Source: an uncultured Parvimonas sp. (GTDB lineage Bacteria > Bacillota > Clostridia > Tissierellales > Peptoniphilaceae). Taken from it: a stretch of DNA of 5,662 nucleotides. Positions 1 through 5,622 of the stretch are shown here, piece after piece. The position numbers and the translations under genes are program-made. Every line of letters begins with the position of its first letter. Positions within the stretch are counted from its first letter, which is position 1. The stretch is from assembly GCA_902470455.1 (NCBI GenBank), contig CABRGI010000059.1, forward strand, positions 1 through 5,662, written 5' to 3'. The notes below the pieces were generated by a model that did no database searches, was not told where the DNA came from, and saw only the letters and a list, made by a program, of their open reading frames with translations.

Positions 1-134
1 ACTCTTTGCAATTCTGATACTTCTTTATCATCATAACAATACACCTCAGCTTTTAAAGAAGAAAGAGTTTTAATAGTTGAAATTCCTGATAATCCTAATC
101 CTATAACCAAAACTTTTTTATCTACTATTCCCAT
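1..134 (-). CDS. murD: UDP-N-acetylmuramoyl-L-alanine--D-glutamate ligase, N-terminal fragment (cut by window edge)
   Basis: Only the first 44 codons lie in the window; the gene runs off the left edge. MurD is the cytoplasmic ATP-dependent ligase that adds D-glutamate to UDP-MurNAc-L-alanine. The visible part begins MGIVDKKVLVIGLGLSGIST, a Rossmann-like beta strand followed by a glycine-rich turn (G12-L-G14-L-S-G17). Next come a helix and a second strand ending in YDD (34-36), where MurD family members bind the UDP moiety. A MurC would normally show a GIGGxGM-type loop instead, so MurD fits better, and its place directly after mraY is the usual one. The ATG at 134-132 has an AGGAG at 145-141 with a 6-base spacer, inside the 12-base gap after the mraY stop. 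Function rests on the N-terminus plus context, because the ATP-binding and C-terminal domains are not visible. Confidence 0.88.
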   Translation of the reverse strand, partial: MGIVDKKVLVIGLGLSGISTIKTLSSLKAEVYCYDDKEVSELQR

Positions 135-146
135 AAAATACTCCTA

Positions 147-1118
147 TTAAATATTAAAAAACAAATAAACAGATATTATTGTCAATATCCCACTAATTAC
201 AGCAAAAGATGTTACAATTTGTGGCTCTTTATACCCTTTCAATTCATAATGATGATGTATAGGGCTCATCAAGAAAACTCTTTTTTTGTTCCTAGTTTTA
301 TAACTAACAACTTGAATAATAACAGATAATGCTTCTATAACATAAATTCCACCAATAATTGGTAAGTAGAAAATCATTCCATTTAATATACATATTGTTG
401 ATATTGCACCACCTAAAGCCATTGAACCTGTATCTCCCATAAACACTCTAGCAGGATATGAGTTAAACATAACAAAACCCATTAAACTTGCCATAAATAC
501 TAGAGAAAACACTCCAACGCTTGGAAATCTTGAAGAACTTATTAGTCCGAGACCTAAAAATACCGGAATAGAAACGGAAGATGAAAGTCCATCTAATCCA
601 TCAGTTAAATTTGTTGCATTTGCAGTACCAATCATTACAAAAACTAATATAGGATAAATAAACCATCCAAAATTCACAGTTCCTTTTACAAAAGGAATTA
701 ATTGATATCTTAAATCTGTTCCTACAACTTTTTCTATAAAAATTATTACAATAATACTAATTATAAATTGAATAATTAATTTTTGAATTTCTGTAAGTCC
801 TAAAGATCTTTTCATAACGAGTTTGAAAAAGTCATCCAAAAAACCAATAAGTGTAAAGCCTAACATTCCGATTAATACAGCAAATACTTCTCTAGAAAAA
901 TTGCCTAAGCAAAATGTCGTAAGTATTATAGCAATCACAAAAAATATTCCACCCATAGTTGGTGTTCCTGCTTTAGATAAATGACTTTGTGGGCCATCAT
1001 CTCTTATATTTTGACCAAGTTTAAATTTTCTTAGATATGGAATTGAAATTTTTGCTATAATAATTGTTAGAAAAAAACTAAGCAAAATGCTCCAAATTGT
1101 AAATCTTGATATACTCAT
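147..1118 (-). CDS. mraY: Phospho-N-acetylmuramoyl-pentapeptide transferase (lipid I synthase)
   Basis: This integral membrane enzyme transfers phospho-MurNAc-pentapeptide from UDP to undecaprenyl phosphate, giving lipid I on the inner face of the membrane. The 323 residues match the usual Gram-positive length and contain about ten hydrophobic segments. Family motifs are all present. They are the loop GPQSHLSKAGTPTMGG (42-57), the aspartate pair D95-D96 in GFLDDFFK, and NATNLTDGLDGL (167-178). After these come NSYPARVFMGDTGS (219-232), with the catalytic-type D229, and the histidine triad in MSPIHHHYELKG (284-295). The ATG at 1118 is preceded by AGGAG (1131-1127) with 8 bases between; that ribosome binding site sits in the 16-base gap after the PBP stop. 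murE or murF would often lie between the PBP gene and mraY, but neither is here. No missing residues or frameshifts were seen. Confidence 0.98.
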   Translation of the reverse strand: MSISRFTIWSILLSFFLTIIIAKISIPYLRKFKLGQNIRDDGPQSHLSKAGTPTMGGIFFVIAIILTTFCLGNFSREVFAVLIGMLGFTLIGFLDDFFKLVMKRSLGLTEIQKLIIQFIISIIVIIFIEKVVGTDLRYQLIPFVKGTVNFGWFIYPILVFVMIGTANATNLTDGLDGLSSSVSIPVFLGLGLISSSRFPSVGVFSLVFMASLMGFVMFNSYPARVFMGDTGSMALGGAISTICILNGMIFYLPIIGGIYVIEALSVIIQVVSYKTRNKKRVFLMSPIHHHYELKGYKEPQIVTSFAVISGILTIISVYLFFNI

Positions 1119-1134
1119 TTTATCATCTCCTAAA

Positions 1135-3558
1135 TTAATCTTCGAACGTTAGAACTATTTCTTCATCCTTTGAAATATAACTTCCTATTTGTTTGTTTGA
1201 AGATACAAATTTTCCTTTACCACCGGAAGTTTTATATTTGTACCCCATCTTATTTACTACATCCATAGCTTGTTGATAAGACATATTTGAAAAATCAACA
1301 ACCAATAATTTTTCATTTTCATCATCAGATACAGTCAAATTAACTGTGCTTCCTTCAACTAATCTCTTATCAGGTTCTTCGCTTTGTTTAGTAACAACAG
1401 ATTTTGAAGAACCGGAACCTTCTATACTATAATTTAAATATTGTCCTTTTAAAAGTTCTGTTGCATATTCCAAAGTAAGACCTCTAACATCCGGAACTTT
1501 TGTCTTTCTTACTATGCCATTTTCATCATTACTATTTGTAATTTGTTTGTAATCAACTATTTCTTCAGCAAGTTTTTTTGCTAGTGGAGAACAAGCACTT
1601 GTACCTCCTACATTCACTTTTGGTTCATCAAAAATAATCAAAATACTATATTTTGGGTTTTCGATAGGAAATGCAATATATAGTGAAGCAACTGTCTTTT
1701 GATCGTCATATTTACCATTTACCGCTTTAATTGTAGTTCCTGACTTTCCCCCAATTCTAACTTTATTAGAATAGACTTTATTAACAATACCATCAGTTAC
1801 ACCATGTTCCATTAAAACTCTCATCTTGTCACTTGTTTCTTTCGAAATAATTTGATTTTTAACTATGGCTTCATTATCTTTTATTTTAATTTTTCCTTCA
1901 GAATCTTTCTCAACATTATTAATACTAATTTGTGGTTCTAATAAATATCCTCCATTTACGACAGCATTTGCCGCAGTAATCATCTGAATAGGAGTAACAG
2001 AAATACCATGTCCATAGCTCATTGTTGCAAGCTCTGCCGCACCTATATCCGATAATGATTTAGGTGCTTGTCCAACAGACTCTCCCGGTAAATTGATTCC
2101 TGTTTTATTCCCAAAACCAAATCCATTTATATATCTAAAAAATTTTTCTTTACCCAAATGTCTAACCATTTGTACAAAAGCAGGGTTACAACTGTTATCT
2201 AGCGCTTCAGTAAAAGTCTCTTTTCCATGTGGATTTTGCCAGTTAAAACATCTAAGTGTAATTCCTGGAATATCTTTAATAAACCCATTACAGTAAAAAG
2301 TAGAATCTAAAGTATCTGTATTTTCTTCTAAAGATGAAGATGCTGTTATAAGTTTAAATACAGAACCTGGTTCATAACTATCACTTACTGCAGGATTTCT
2401 CCACATTGCAAATATTTTTTCCAATCTTTCTTTTTCATCTAAATTATCAAATTCTTTAACTTTATCATTATCAAGAGGAACTGTAGGATTATTTGTATCA
2501 TATTTCGGAAAACTATCCATAGCTACAATATCTCCATTTGTTACATCCGATACAATTACAGTCAATTTAAGAGGTTTTTCTTGTTCAAAATATTGTTGTC
2601 CATATTCAGCAACATATTTTTGTATTGTACTATCTATAGTTAAATATAAATCTTTTCCATCTTTTGCTTCAATAACATCTTCTACAGATTTATTAAGATT
2701 TTCTCTTATTACCCTTTTAGAGCCATTTGTTCCAGAAAGAGTCTCGTTAAGTGAATTTTCAACTCCGCTTTGACCTCCGTTTTCACTTGCATGTCCAAGT
2801 ACAAAAGGCGCTAAAGTTCCATCTATATAATTTCTACTTTGTTCTATTTCAATACTAATTATTGAAGAATTAATCTCCTTAATTTCTTTTGCAAGTTCAG
2901 GACTTATACTCTTTTTTATTCTAAAGTTAGTGCCTCTATCTGCTCTATCAAATATTTTTTTCTTATCAAGCTCAAGAGCTGAAAAAATTTCATCTAATTT
3001 TGATTCTTCAGCTTCCCTAGCTTTTTGAGAATATAGTTTAAATTTATCATACTCCAATACAGAAAAATACACTTCTTTATTATTAGTTACACTAACAATA
3101 AGAGAATTTTTAGACTTAACAGTTGCATTCTGTTCTTCAGTAATATCTTTTTTTATTAGCAAATTATTATATTGATCTGCTTTTTCAAATATTTCTTCTT
3201 TATTCAACTGTAATATTTCAAAAATTTTATCTAATTTTTTTGTTTCTGCATCTTTAAGTTTGCCATTACTTTTTTTGTATCGATTAAAATCTAGAGTCGA
3301 AAAATATCCATTATATACACTTATACTTTTTGCTAATGTATTTCCATTTCTATCAAAAATAGAACCTCTTTTTGCTTCAAGTGGTGTATAGCTTACTGAA
3401 TCTTTAAATTCTTCAATACTATATTTGTTATTTGAATATAATTGTAAATATGCCAATTTAACAATTATAGTGCTAAAAAGTATTATAAAAATAAAAAATA
3501 AAACAGCCGAACGAGAAGAGACTGTTTTATTTTTAATACTATATTTCTTATTTTTCAT
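1135..3558 (-). CDS. Class B penicillin-binding protein (FtsI/PBP2B/SpoVD type), septal transpeptidase with two PASTA domains
   Basis: This membrane-anchored D,D-transpeptidase cross-links septal peptidoglycan outside the membrane, together with a SEDS glycosyltransferase and FtsL. A short basic cytoplasmic tail (1-17) is followed by one membrane anchor (about 18-40). The PBP dimerisation/pedestal domain then runs from RGSIFDRNG (64-72) to GQSGVEN (262-268). The transpeptidase domain (about 325-665) has all three active-site motifs: S399-V-F-K402 with the nucleophile S399, S456-C-N458, and K605-S-G607. Two PASTA domains close the protein: one at about 684-744, and a more divergent one at about 749-806. 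At 807 residues it is longer than B. subtilis PBP2B (about 715) or SpoVD (about 645). Part of the excess is a tandem duplication of about 79 residues in the pedestal (85-163 and 164-236). The start at 3558 has AGGGGAG (3570-3564) with a 5-base spacer. Whether to call it ftsI, pbpB or spoVD cannot be settled from sequence; as the only PBP gene between ftsL and mraY, a division role is most likely. Confidence 0.95.
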   Translation of the reverse strand: MKNKKYSIKNKTVSSRSAVLFFIFIILFSTIIVKLAYLQLYSNNKYSIEEFKDSVSYTPLEAKRGSIFDRNGNTLAKSISVYNGYFSTLDFNRYKKSNGKLKDAETKKLDKIFEILQLNKEEIFEKADQYNNLLIKKDITEEQNATVKSKNSLIVSVTNNKEVYFSVLEYDKFKLYSQKAREAEESKLDEIFSALELDKKKIFDRADRGTNFRIKKSISPELAKEIKEINSSIISIEIEQSRNYIDGTLAPFVLGHASENGGQSGVENSLNETLSGTNGSKRVIRENLNKSVEDVIEAKDGKDLYLTIDSTIQKYVAEYGQQYFEQEKPLKLTVIVSDVTNGDIVAMDSFPKYDTNNPTVPLDNDKVKEFDNLDEKERLEKIFAMWRNPAVSDSYEPGSVFKLITASSSLEENTDTLDSTFYCNGFIKDIPGITLRCFNWQNPHGKETFTEALDNSCNPAFVQMVRHLGKEKFFRYINGFGFGNKTGINLPGESVGQAPKSLSDIGAAELATMSYGHGISVTPIQMITAANAVVNGGYLLEPQISINNVEKDSEGKIKIKDNEAIVKNQIISKETSDKMRVLMEHGVTDGIVNKVYSNKVRIGGKSGTTIKAVNGKYDDQKTVASLYIAFPIENPKYSILIIFDEPKVNVGGTSACSPLAKKLAEEIVDYKQITNSNDENGIVRKTKVPDVRGLTLEYATELLKGQYLNYSIEGSGSSKSVVTKQSEEPDKRLVEGSTVNLTVSDDENEKLLVVDFSNMSYQQAMDVVNKMGYKYKTSGGKGKFVSSNKQIGSYISKDEEIVLTFED
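2851..3306 (-). repeat. In-frame tandem duplication within the PBP pedestal domain (protein-level repeat, period 79 codons)
   Basis: Residues 85-163 and 164-236 of the PBP align without a gap at an offset of 79 residues. By hand count, 31 of 73 aligned positions (85-157 against 164-236) are identical, with many more conservative changes. Matching landmarks are YFSTLDF/YFSVLEY, KLDKIF/KLDEIF, LQLNKEEIFEKAD/LELDKKKIFDRAD, LIKKDI/RIKKSI and KNSLIVSV/INSSIISI. Copy 1 occupies 3306-3070 and copy 2 occupies 3069-2851. The DNA of the two copies has diverged well beyond synonymous change, so this is an old duplication and not an assembly artefact. Ordinary class B PBPs have one such segment between the RGxIxDRNG motif and the GxxGxE motif. 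Confidence 0.85.
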
Positions 3559-3586
3559 TTAAACTCCCCTGTCTAAGTTTAATAAA

Positions 3587-3952
3587 TTAATCAATCTTAT
3601 CCAAATATCTTACTTGTTCCTTTTTAGGAAAATCCATATTATAGTTAAGTCTTGCGAGCTTTGCAATCCTGTCAACAGATTTATAAGGCTCAAGTTTCAT
3701 ATTGTAATCATCTCTTTCAGTTTCTAGCGAGCGAATTTCAGAGTTTAGTGTATTTATTATTCTATTTTGTTGAGCAATATTTAAATATCCATATAAAATT
3801 ACTACACTAAAAGTTAATGTAATAAAAGTGAATATAAAAAGTGTAATATTTTTATATAAACTGGATTCTCTGGTAATTCCGTAGGCTTTAGTGTTTTGTT
3901 CTGAAATTCTCTCGCCTGAAACATTAATATATTTTACTTGAGCCGTGCTCAT
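3587..3952 (-). CDS. ftsL: Cell division protein FtsL (bitopic divisome scaffold)
   Basis: FtsL is a small single-pass membrane protein that binds DivIC/FtsB and DivIB/FtsQ and helps activate the septal PBP-SEDS pair. The 121-residue product has a cytoplasmic tail of about 35 residues and one hydrophobic segment (about 36-57, beginning ITLFIFTFITLTF). A heptad-rich coiled coil follows (about 59-88, IAQQNRIINTLNSEIRSLETE). It ends with the short helix-plus-tail RIAKLARLNYNMDFPKKEQV (95-114), typical of FtsL/DivIC. Sequence conservation in FtsL is low, so the call rests on topology, this C-terminal motif and position between rsmH and the PBP gene. The start is set at 3952 (MSTAQVK). A longer frame from an ATG at 3961 (MIYMSTAQ) is unlikely because the AGGAGG at 3967-3962 touches that ATG directly, whereas it lies 9 bases from the ATG at 3952. 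The ribosome binding site overlaps the rsmH stop codon. Confidence 0.93.
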   Translation of the reverse strand: MSTAQVKYINVSGERISEQNTKAYGITRESSLYKNITLFIFTFITLTFSVVILYGYLNIAQQNRIINTLNSEIRSLETERDDYNMKLEPYKSVDRIAKLARLNYNMDFPKKEQVRYLDKID

Positions 3953-3961
3953 ATAAATCAT

Positions 3962-3967
3962 CCTCCT
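3962..3967 (-). promoter_or_regulatory. Ribosome binding site that fixes the ftsL start
   Basis: The sequence reads TAGGAGGATGATTTATATGAG on the minus strand. AGGAGG abuts one ATG (3961-3959) with no spacer and lies 9 bases before a second in-frame ATG (3952-3950). Only the second is at a workable distance, so translation should start at 3952. The rsmH stop TAG (3968-3966) overlaps the motif, which suggests translational coupling. Confidence 0.85.
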
Positions 3968-4898
3968 AAATTTTTGAACAAATCCTCAATTTCGAACTTT
4001 TCGATCTTGAATTTTCATTCATCTCTTCTTCGGAAGGTATTATTGGTTTTTTTGTTAGAATTTTTATTTTTGGTTTATTATTACAAACACAAACATATAA
4101 TTCTTTAGGACAAATACAACCTCTTGCTAATTCTTTAAAAGAATCCTTAACAATCCTATCTTCCAAAGAATGAAAAGTAATAATACATAATCTACCATCT
4201 TTATTTAGTCTATCTACAATGTCAGGAATAACTTTTTTAATAACTTCAAGTTCTCTATTAACCTCAATCCTTATAGCTTGGAACACTCTTTTTGCAGGAT
4301 GTCCACCTTTTGCTCTAACAGATTTTGGAATAGCCCTTTCAATAATATCAACTAATTCGAAAGTAGTTTCTATTAACTTTTCTTTTCTATAATTAACTAT
4401 AAATTCTACAATTCTCTTTGCCCATTTTTCTTCACCGTAGTTATAAAAAATATATTCCAAATCTTCAGAATTGTAATAATTTACAACATCAAATGCACTT
4501 TTTTTAAGATCTCTGTCCATTCTCATATCCAATGGAGCATCAATCATATATGAAAAACCTCTCTGTCCGTTATCTATTTGATAGGAAGAAACTCCAATAT
4601 CCAACAAAACACCATCAACTTTGTCTATATTGAAATAATCCAAAATTTCTTTAAAATTTTCAAAATTACTTTTATAAAACAAAACATTCTCTGATATTTT
4701 TAAAAGTCTTTCCTTTGCAACTGACAAAGCTTCCTCATCCTGGTCAACACAAATTAGTTTTCCGTTTTTTATTCTTTTTAATATCTCTGTTGAATGACCT
4801 GCACCACCAACAGTCAAATCTACATAAATGCCGTCAGGTTTTATATCTAAACCATCTATTACTTCATCTAACATTATCGGTATATGATTAAATTCCAT
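3966..4898 (-). CDS. rsmH: 16S rRNA (cytosine(1402)-N(4))-methyltransferase RsmH (MraW)
   Basis: RsmH is a SAM-dependent methyltransferase that N4-methylates C1402 of 16S rRNA in the ribosomal P site. The 310 residues match the family length. NHIPIMLDEVIDGL (4-17) is the usual opening. Motif I for SAM is VDLTVGGAGHS (26-36), followed by the acidic strand end CVDQDEEAL (50-58) and then DGVLLDIGVSSYQID (95-109) with NGQRGFSY (110-117). The family signatures GGHPAKRVFQAIRIEVNREL (198-217) and IITFHSLEDRIVK (239-251) follow. A cysteine-rich loop (C261, C263, C270, C272) and the basic tail SRSKSSKLR (297-305) are also typical. The ATG at 4898 is preceded by AAGGA (4911-4907) with an 8-base spacer; this site overlaps the mraZ stop, and only 11 bases separate the two genes. 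Nothing looks unusual. Confidence 0.98.
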   Translation of the reverse strand: MEFNHIPIMLDEVIDGLDIKPDGIYVDLTVGGAGHSTEILKRIKNGKLICVDQDEEALSVAKERLLKISENVLFYKSNFENFKEILDYFNIDKVDGVLLDIGVSSYQIDNGQRGFSYMIDAPLDMRMDRDLKKSAFDVVNYYNSEDLEYIFYNYGEEKWAKRIVEFIVNYRKEKLIETTFELVDIIERAIPKSVRAKGGHPAKRVFQAIRIEVNRELEVIKKVIPDIVDRLNKDGRLCIITFHSLEDRIVKDSFKELARGCICPKELYVCVCNNKPKIKILTKKPIIPSEEEMNENSRSKSSKLRICSKI

Positions 4899-4909
4899 AA
4901 ATTATTTCC

Positions 4910-5341
4910 TTAAAAATCAAGACCGTCAAATCTTTCTGACATAATAGCATCATCGCTGTATTCAGCTTCACTATATTCATCCCATTTTTCTTTAGACCAA
5001 ATTTCAATTCTGTCTGAAACTCCGATAATCATTACATCTCTTTCAATACCTGCAAATTCACGCAAGTTTTTGTTTACTACAAATCTTCCTTGTTTATCTA
5101 AATCTGTATTCATCGCACAACTACAAAAGAATCTCGTTATTGAACGTACATCTTTTTTGCTTAAGCCCTTTGAATTTAGTTGTTCTGTAAATTCTATCCA
5201 CTTTTGTTCAGTAAAAACAAATAAACAACCTTCAAGGCCACGAGTAACTATAAAATTAGCTCCCAGTTCATTTCTAAATTTTGATGGCATAATTAATCTG
5301 CCTTTATCATCTAAAGTATGTGGAAAATCTCCTAAAAACAA
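4910..5341 (-). CDS. mraZ: Transcriptional regulator MraZ (start placed at a TTG codon)
   Basis: MraZ is a DNA-binding protein of the AbrB/SpoVT fold that regulates its own dcw operon through short direct repeats upstream of the gene. The two repeated half-domains show the paired signatures D11-D-K-G-R15 (in HTLDDKGRLIMPSKFR) and D82-K-Q-G-R86 (in DLDKQGRFVV). They are followed by the conserved VIGVSDRIEIWSKEKW-like stretch (here MIIGVSDRIEIWS, 104-116). The longest open frame begins with GTG (5350) or ATG (5347), but both lie inside or directly next to the ribosome binding site. Starting at the TTG at 5341 gives MFLGDFPHTLD, which lines up with the family's usual opening MFMGEYQHTID. It also gives 143 residues, the same length as B. 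subtilis MraZ. It is first in the operon, 11 bases before rsmH. The family assignment is firm; the TTG start is a strong inference. Confidence 0.95.
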   Translation of the reverse strand: MFLGDFPHTLDDKGRLIMPSKFRNELGANFIVTRGLEGCLFVFTEQKWIEFTEQLNSKGLSKKDVRSITRFFCSCAMNTDLDKQGRFVVNKNLREFAGIERDVMIIGVSDRIEIWSKEKWDEYSEAEYSDDAIMSERFDGLDF

Positions 5342-5345
5342 TGCC

Positions 5346-5354
5346 ATCACCCCC
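5346..5354 (-). promoter_or_regulatory. Ribosome binding site of mraZ, decides for the TTG start
   Basis: GGGGGTGAT on the minus strand differs by one base from GGAGGTGAT, the extended complement of the 16S rRNA 3' end. The GGGGG core (5354-5350) lies 8 bases from TTG (5341-5339). It is only 2 bases from the ATG at 5347, and it overlaps the GTG at 5350. The TTG is therefore the best-placed start. Confidence 0.75.
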
Positions 5355-5360
5355 TAAAAA

Positions 5361-5390
5361 CTAACTCCATTTTACTCCATATTATACCAC
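5361..5390 (-). promoter_or_regulatory. Putative MraZ operator: three contiguous 10-bp direct repeats
   Basis: Reading the minus strand from 5390, the units are GTGGTATAAT, ATGGAGTAAA and ATGGAGTTAG, consensus RTGGWRTWAD. The TGG triplets at 5389, 5379 and 5369 are exactly 10 bases apart, one helical turn. MraZ proteins are known to bind clusters of short TGG-containing direct repeats with 10-bp period (TGGGN with 5-base spacers in E. coli). The array overlaps the -10 element and the expected transcription start, a position suited to autorepression. Binding itself is inferred. Confidence 0.65.
5381..5389 (-). promoter_or_regulatory. Extended -10 promoter of the mraZ operon (proximal)
   Basis: The minus strand reads TGGTATAAT: a perfect TATAAT (5386-5381) preceded by the TGn extension (5389-5387). 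No good -35 hexamer lies 16-18 bases upstream, which is tolerated with an extended -10. Transcription would start near 5374, giving a leader of about 33 bases before the TTG start. Confidence 0.6.
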
Positions 5391-5408
5391 GTTTTCTATT
5401 ACACTTAT

Positions 5409-5437
5409 ATTTTATACTATTTTTTCATATTTTGCAA
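5409..5437 (-). promoter_or_regulatory. Candidate second promoter upstream of mraZ (distal)
   Basis: On the minus strand TTGCAA (5437-5432) is followed after 17 bases by TAAAAT (5414-5409), each close to the sigma-A consensus. The start would be near 5402, so the transcript would carry the MraZ repeats in its leader. The surrounding DNA is extremely AT-rich, which makes chance -10 matches common; the -35 with correct spacing is the main support. Confidence 0.4.
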
Positions 5438-5577
5438 CCCTTTTTAGCAAAAATTATTTAAAAAATAAAAATACATTTTTAATTTAAAATATCTATTTTT
5501 CAACATTATATACTAAAAATATAAAATAGTGGAGGAAAAAACCTAAATTTTTAAAAAATTATTATTTTTTATATTTT

Positions 5578-5614
5578 CACAACAAAAAACTACATAGAAT
5601 AAATCCATGTAGTT
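5578..5614 (-). terminator. Rho-independent terminator of an upstream minus-strand gene
   Basis: AACTACAT (5588-5595) pairs perfectly with ATGTAGTT (5607-5614): an 8-bp stem around an 11-base loop. On the minus strand the stem runs directly into a T run (TTTTTTGTTG, about 5589-5580), the classic arrangement. On the plus strand a T run (5619-5624) follows only after a few extra bases, so the hairpin might also work weakly in that direction. The stem is AT-rich and not very stable. It most likely ends a gene just right of the window and insulates it from the mraZ promoters. Confidence 0.6.
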
Positions 5615-5622
5615 ATAGTTTT

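Noticed and set aside
2093..2296. 67-codon open frame on the plus strand
   Set aside because: It lies entirely inside the transpeptidase-coding part of the PBP gene, opposite the SxN region. It has no ribosome binding site and no recognisable motif; it is a shadow of the real gene.
5070..5357. 95-codon open frame on the plus strand
   Set aside because: It is antisense to mraZ and extends into its ribosome binding site. The product has no domain features, and mraZ is unmistakable on the other strand.
5505..5510. Exact TATAAT on the minus strand far upstream of mraZ
   Set aside because: It sits in nearly pure A/T DNA where the hexamer is expected by chance, and the 17-base-upstream hexamer (TCCACT) is a poor -35.
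5529..5547. GGAGG on the plus strand (5531-5535), resembling a ribosome binding site for a small plus-strand gene
   Set aside because: No ATG, GTG or TTG lies at a workable distance; the following bases reach a TAA at once and are almost pure A/T.
5546..5560. AATTTTTAAAAAATT palindrome
   Set aside because: It is an A/T-only inverted repeat in A/T-only sequence, with no stable stem and no partner signal.
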